A stretch of DNA of 64,000 nt, taken from the NCBI GenBank assembly GCA_010093705.1, contig MU006095.1, positions 1,058,315-1,122,314 of the forward strand, given 5' to 3'. This document shows, piece by piece, positions 59,077-64,000 of this stretch (within the stretch, counting starts at the first letter, position 1; every line of letters starts with the position of its first letter). The translations under genes were made by a program, and so were the position numbers. The notes under the pieces were generated by a model. That model did not search any database and was not told the DNA's origin. It saw only the letters and a program-made list of their open reading frames with translations. The DNA is from Patellaria atrata CBS 101060. Lineage: Eukaryota > Ascomycota > Dothideomycetes > Patellariales > Patellariaceae.

Positions 59077-61535
59077 ATGAACTACGTGCGCTCCACCTTT
59101 GGCTCAGTCTCGAAGACATGGAATTCTATAAATCCAGCTACGCTCAGCGGTGCTGTCGATGTCATCGTTGTTGAGCATGAAGATGGTAGGCGAACCCGCA
59201 TATCAAATCCCAGTCAGGCTGTGAGTTACTGACGAAATTACGTTCAGGTACACTAGCATGCTCTCCCTTCCACGTACGATTCGGCAAGATCTCTCTCCTA
59301 CGACCGTACGATAAGAAGGTCGAGTTTACGGTCAATGATGTAAAACAGGATTTTCCCATGAAACTTGGGGAAGGTGGAGAGGCCTTTTTTGTCTTCGAGA
59401 CATCTGCCAGCATCCCGGAGGATTTACAGACATCTCCTCTCGTTTCCCCAGCTTCCAGTCCTGAACCACGGCCAGTTGAGGTTGTAACTCCCACACAAGA
59501 GCTTCCAGAGCCAGATCTTCTGGACATAACATCTGAGAACAGGCTACCTAGTTTGCGAAGGAACACCACATCACTCAATGCGGAGTCGATTCTTGCATTG
59601 GACAGTAGTGCTAAGAGCAGATTCGATCTTCCTAGGCCAGTTTCCGGTGACTGGTCTGGCCATATACCTTCGCATTTTGAACGTTCGGTCAGCGAGGACA
59701 TCCTGCCATCAGCAAAACACGATTTAACAAACTTCAATGTCAAAACAGGAGACAAACACTGTGCATCTACCCCCGGTGGATCTGTGATTTCTGATAGCTC
59801 ATCCGCAAGACGTTCTACCAGCCCGCCACCCTTATCCACTAGCGACGCAGTTACCCGTGCTATTAATTTATCCAAAAAGTTATGGACATCAAACATACCA
59901 ACTCAGGTTACTGATAATGGTGACCTGATGCTTGATATGACTGGGTATAAGAGTAGTGAGGACGATGCCCTAAGAGCAGAAGTCGTCGCTAGAAAAATAA
60001 TAGCTGAAGAGCTTGAGGGAAATTACGATATTGGGGCATTAATAGGGGCTGATGAAAAGGGCAATTTATGGATCTATAGTAGTGAGGAAGCTAAAGAAGC
60101 TGCCGCTAGGAAGATGACCCTTGACGGATACAACCCAGCCGCGATGACTTCTTCTGATGCCATATCGGACCCCGGATATCATAGCGATGATGCTCGAAGC
60201 GATGCTAGCGGTGATACTGTTTCTGGAGACCGTCTACGGAGAGATTCCGATAGCGCCGTTGGCTTGTCTTCGCCTCCTAAATCCCCTGATGCAACGAAGA
60301 ACTATGCCAAAACACTGAGGTTAACTAGTGAGCAACTAAAAACGCTCAATCTCAGACCTGGAGCGAACTCGATGAGTTTTAACGTAAATCGCGCCATATG
60401 CCAAGCAAACATTTTTCTTTGGCATTACGACGTCCCAATAGTGATTTCTGACATTGATGGTACGATCACAAAGTAAGTAGAATTATGTTTAAATATGAGA
60501 AAAGTACTAAATATCAGTAGGTCTGATGCTTTAGGACATGTTCTTAACATGATCGGCCGTGACTGGACACATCTCGGAGTGGCCAAGCTTTATACTGACA
60601 TTGCAGCAAATGGATACAACATATTCTACTTGACTAGCAGATCTGTAGGCCAAGCGGATTCTACAAGAGCTTATCTCAAAGGTGTCATTCAAGATGGCTA
60701 TAGGTTACCTAACGGTCCTGTTATCATGAGCCCAGACCGAACGATTGCAGCGTTACGACGGGAAATCTACCTTCGAAAACCGGAGGTTTTCAAAATGGCC
60801 TGTTTAAGAGATATCAGAAGCTTGTTCGGCAAGAGAGAAACGCCTTTCTACGCAGGCTTCGGAAACAGATTCACAGATGCGTTGAGCTACCGCTCCGTGA
60901 GCATTCCTTCAACAAGGATCTTTACGATCAATTCAAACGCGGAGGTGTCACTAGATGTGCTATCTCTAAATAAATATAAGACCGGATACGCGTCGATGAG
61001 AGAGATTGTAGATCATTTCTTTCCACCTGTGGGTCTACTGGTAAAAGAAGGGGGTGAACAATTTACAGACTTCAATTATTGGAGAGAACAACCCCTCGAG
61101 TTAGACGACTTTACCGACAGTGAGAGCGAGGATAATGGAGACGGTAGAACTTTCCGCGGAAGTATTCGTAGCGAAGATGAAAGATCAGATGTTGGTGACG
61201 AAGACGAGCCGGTAGAAGACCTGGAGGCAAGTTACCTGACACGGTCATCCATCGATGAAGGTGATCTTGGTGACTCGATAATGGAGAGCATCGAAGGCGA
61301 TGATATAGAAAGATCAATAATTCAAGAAGACGAGGGGGGTTATGAAGAAGATGATGAAGAATATGACGACGATGAGGACGCTACCGAGTCTATCACACAA
61401 GATGTCGACGCTCTTGATCTGGACTCGGAAACACCACCTGCTGGTCCTCGGGGTCCCACACAAAATGATCTGAAGAACCTCGCACAGGTACTTAACTCAT
61501 CACCAGCTCAAGCTCAAGCTCAAGCTTCAGCATAA
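59077..61535 (+). CDS. PAH1: lipin, phosphatidate phosphatase
   Basis: Dephosphorylates phosphatidic acid to diacylglycerol; controls triacylglycerol and phospholipid balance and nuclear membrane growth (Smp2/Pah1/Ned1 family). Exons 59077-59185, 59248-60472 and 60521-61535 give about 782 residues. The N-terminal lipin domain is split by intron 1 (MNYVRSTFGSVSKTWNSINP ... SPFHVRFGKISLLRPYDKKV). The HAD catalytic motif DxDxT is DIDGT at about residue 438, in VISDIDGTIT; intron 2 falls directly after it, and the second exon border reads ITK-SDALGHVLNM. C-lipin continues with HLGVAKLYTDIA, YLTSRSVGQADSTRAYL and FYAGFGNRFTDA. The C-terminus is highly acidic (EEDDEEYDDDEDA), as in other fungal lipins, and ends with a short Gln-Ala repeat. 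Confidence 0.96.
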
Positions 61536-62363
61536 CTTCCCAGCACGCTTTTGTCCAAAATATATCCTCAAAACAACGATTCCGGCTATGTCGTTGAGCA
61601 TTTCAGTTTCTGTCTTCCTTGATTCCCCGTCTTATCTCCAAAGGCCTTTGCATTGGGAGGCGTTGTCTCTGTATTTCGTTTATTCCGGCGCCGTTGTTAG
61701 CACTGCTTCATATCATGCCTGGCGTTGGTCTGATATATCCATAAGCATAGAACTCTGTACTTAGTCTGTACTTCTACTGTACTGTACGAGGTGATAGATG
61801 GTCAGTTTGGTTGTTGTACTCTACTGTACTGTATCTTCACAATGGACTAGATTATGAGAAGATAACCCCTTATCTTAGACTATCATTTACAGCTCTCTCG
61901 TGAGACTGCAGGTACCGCGGAGTGCGTGCAAGCATTTCAGGGGGTAGCTCAAGGGTGCCGGTTCGGATGTTACCAAATTCGGCATAGTGACGCCGCTTCC
62001 CCAAGGTTCCCTTGTTCCTTCCAAAGAATCTGCCCCCAGGCCTCCCAACCAACACCAGAAACATTGCAACTTAAGACATTCTGAATCCAATGCGTACACT
62101 ATAATAATTATGAGAGAAAGGGCGAGAATCTAGACCCATAAGCTACTATTCATGCTAACCTTCGAAACCCATGAAACAGGACCCCCATGGCTTCGGCAGG
62201 GCCCCCACTCCATTGTCCGATAATATCAGGGAGGGGAGCCGATGAGTGACAATATGGCTGTGTATACATGACCATTGGTATAAAGATGACGGTTTCCCAA
62301 ATATTGACAGTTGGGCTCTTTACTCCACTTTCCTCAGGAATTCTATATTTCATTTTACTAACC
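61536..62363. other. intergenic with GTAC motifs
   Basis: No gene supported. CTACTGTACTGTACGAG lies at about 61774-61790 and CTACTGTACTGTATC at 61821-61835. The minus-strand frames at 61870-62099 lack any family feature. Confidence 0.5.
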
Positions 62364-63084
62364 ATGGCTGCTGTTGAAAATACGAAGAACTTGTCCTTCG
62401 AGGGTACGCGTTCTCACTCAACAATGAGGAAAGATGAAGTGACAATATTGATCGTGATTGAACAGATTACTGTGGAATCATGACAGCCGTCTTCGAATGG
62501 GCAGATAGCTATGACTCCAAAGACTGGGATAGGTTGCGAAAATGCATTGCCCCAACTCTTAAGGTAGGGTTCGTCACACGGGTCCCTTCCCGTCTATACT
62601 CAACACAATAGTGTCTACATACTGATAATCGCCCCAGATCGACTACCGCTCATTCCTCGACAAAATTTGGGAAGCAATGCCCGCAGAAGAATTCGTAGCC
62701 ATGGCATCTGACCCCAACGTTCTCGGGGATCCCCTGCTCAAGACACAACATTTCATCGGCGGCACGCGATTTGAGAAGATCAGTGACGATGAAGTCGTCG
62801 GTTATCATCAGTTACGAGTACCACATCAGAAGTACACCGATGCGACCAGAACCAAGGTCGCAGTCAAGGGCCACGCGCACAGCACCAACACCCACTGGTA
62901 CAGGAAAGTCGATGGGGTATGGAAGTTTGCTGGGTTGAGTCCTGATATCCGGTGGTACGAATATGACTTCGACAAGGTGTTCGCGAGCGGTCGTGATTCT
63001 TTTGGTGAAGCCAAACAGGCGAGCGGCATCCCAGAGTCGAGCGAGACGCCTGCACTCGCAACAACTGAGCCGGTTGCTGCGTAG
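62364..63084 (+). CDS. SCD1: scytalone dehydratase
   Basis: Dehydrates scytalone and vermelone in the DHN-melanin pathway. Exons 62364-62403, 62466-62563 and 62638-63084 give about 194 residues. The protein follows the Magnaporthe enzyme closely, shifted by one residue: Tyr29 and Asp30 ([12 protein letters not shown]), Tyr49 (IDYRSFLDK), His84 (TQHFIGGTR), His109 (HQLRVPHQ), Ser128 and Asn130 ([11 protein letters not shown]), so the active site is complete. The terminal 20 residues ([16 protein letters not shown]) extend beyond the usual end. Introns are 62 and 74 nt; the first exon codes only 13 residues and was found by matching phase at [17 protein letters not shown]. No other melanin gene (polyketide synthase, reductases) is within the window. 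Confidence 0.96.
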
Positions 63085-64000
63085 TTCAGCTCATGAATGG
63101 TCTATTTCTTACTCTCAGTCAATGTTTTATTGTACGAATAGTGTCTTGATTATATCAGTCAGATACCACGGATATCACTATGAAATTTTTACGAAGAGAC
63201 GTCTGGGAACACTTGGGAGGACAAACCGTTACAATTGGCTACAATTTATGACGGAGATTACTCCGTACGACCTATGGAAGAATTTTGTGATATCAATACG
63301 CAAAATGCTCTTCAACCTTGGGTACATACTTTCAATGTCCAAATCGCTAACTCGTATGATTGCATCCAAGATTATAGGCTAATAGGCGTGCTCATTGAAT
63401 ATTAATGCATCAGCACTACCGCCCTGTACTATTATTGGAACACAGCCTTCATAGGCCCCACATCATGTGCCGTACCTGTACTGTACCTGTACTGTACCTG
63501 TACACGGTCATTTCCCACGAATTCCCCTAGAAAAGGACGGAAAGTATCTTCAAGCGGGCAACTTCGGAAGATGAAATTTTAGACGAGAGGATCTACTCCA
63601 CTACATTTATGTTTTCTAGTCATGGTGACACAATACCTGTGGCATGGGATATAGTGCAAAAAGAAAATGGCTCGTCGACGGGACCATAGAGCGGGCGTAC
63701 CGTAGAAATTGATATACGGAAGTACACGGTTGCCTAATTTTCTTTGAGGGAAGAAAGCGTGAGGCAATCCGGTAAGTTCGGCATGCATCGCACTTTAGAT
63801 CTAAACTCGATTGGAGTTGGGTTGAGGTCCGTCAGGAGTCCATCATATCTCATGGTATAGTACCATTATTACGCTCGGTAACCTTGGCCATGGTTGAATG
63901 ACCGAGGTGCCCTGTATCCTTTGAAAACGGTTACCCCAAGAGGTTGAATATTGATATCTCCGCGTCCGAAGATACGTGGTGGTAACAAAGAATAAGATAC
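63085..64000. other. gene-free right flank
   Basis: No gene supported. Contains the 11-bp GTACCTGTACT tandem repeat at 63472-63504; otherwise AT-rich sequence. Confidence 0.5.
63472..63504 (+). repeat. 11-bp tandem repeat GTACCTGTACT x 2.9
   Basis: Three consecutive near-complete copies of GTACCTGTACT; the last lacks the final T. It is preceded by CCTGTACT about 50 bases earlier (63423-63430). Confidence 0.9.

Overview
This is nuclear DNA of a filamentous ascomycete (Pezizomycotina). The evidence is short spliceosomal introns (mostly about 45-110 nt, GT..AG), fungal-specific families (group III hybrid histidine kinase, Zn2Cys6 regulator, TRI12-like transporter), an L-arabinitol dehydrogenase and a melanin-pathway scytalone dehydratase. 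The style of the proteins fits a leotiomycete such as a Helotiales species, but that placement is inference. Nineteen protein-coding genes can be supported. For the multi-exon genes I worked out exon borders by eye; every joined CDS gives a length divisible by three and a family-consistent protein across the junctions.

Layout. 1.6-5.3 kb: a bZIP regulator (+) converging on a secreted GH5 exo-1,3-beta-glucanase (-). 6.5-8.3 kb: an SRA-YDG protein (-). 9.8-11.2 kb: an unnamed four-exon gene. 11.2-14.5 kb: gene-poor, holding a tRNA-derived SINE with Pol III A and B boxes and a T-rich tail. 14.5-18.0 kb: RRP7 and CDC20 (both -). 19.1-23.4 kb: a kelch/BTB protein and L-arabinitol 4-dehydrogenase (both +). 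23.8-28.1 kb: a Munc13-like protein (-), then a small bHLH factor (+) at 28.8 kb. 29.2-32.1 kb: a long non-coding stretch before the group III osmosensing histidine kinase (32.1-36.3 kb, +). 37.1-41.7 kb: NUP85 and an orphan acidic protein (both -). 44.0-46.2 kb: an SNM1/Artemis-type nuclease (+). 47.2-52.2 kb: a TRI12-type MFS transporter and a Zn2Cys6 regulator in tandem (+). 52.8-54.5 kb: tRNA-His guanylyltransferase THG1 in eight exons (-). 54.8-58.2 kb: a membrane-anchored FN3/coiled-coil protein (-), divergent from the lipin phosphatidate phosphatase (59.1-61.5 kb, +). 62.4-63.1 kb: scytalone dehydratase (+).

Most of the window is ordinary housekeeping (cell cycle, ribosome assembly, nuclear pore, tRNA maturation, lipid synthesis, exocytosis, DNA repair) mixed with environmental-response genes. 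The only plausible functional pair is the transporter and its neighbouring Zn2Cys6 regulator. I saw no CRISPR, no rRNA, no intact tRNA gene and no retrovirus-like element. The unexplained structure is in the gaps: the SINE, a recurrent GTAC-centred motif (TGTACAGTAC / TACTGTAC) found in many intergenic regions, an 11-bp tandem repeat of the same flavour near the right end, and a palindrome upstream of the histidine kinase.
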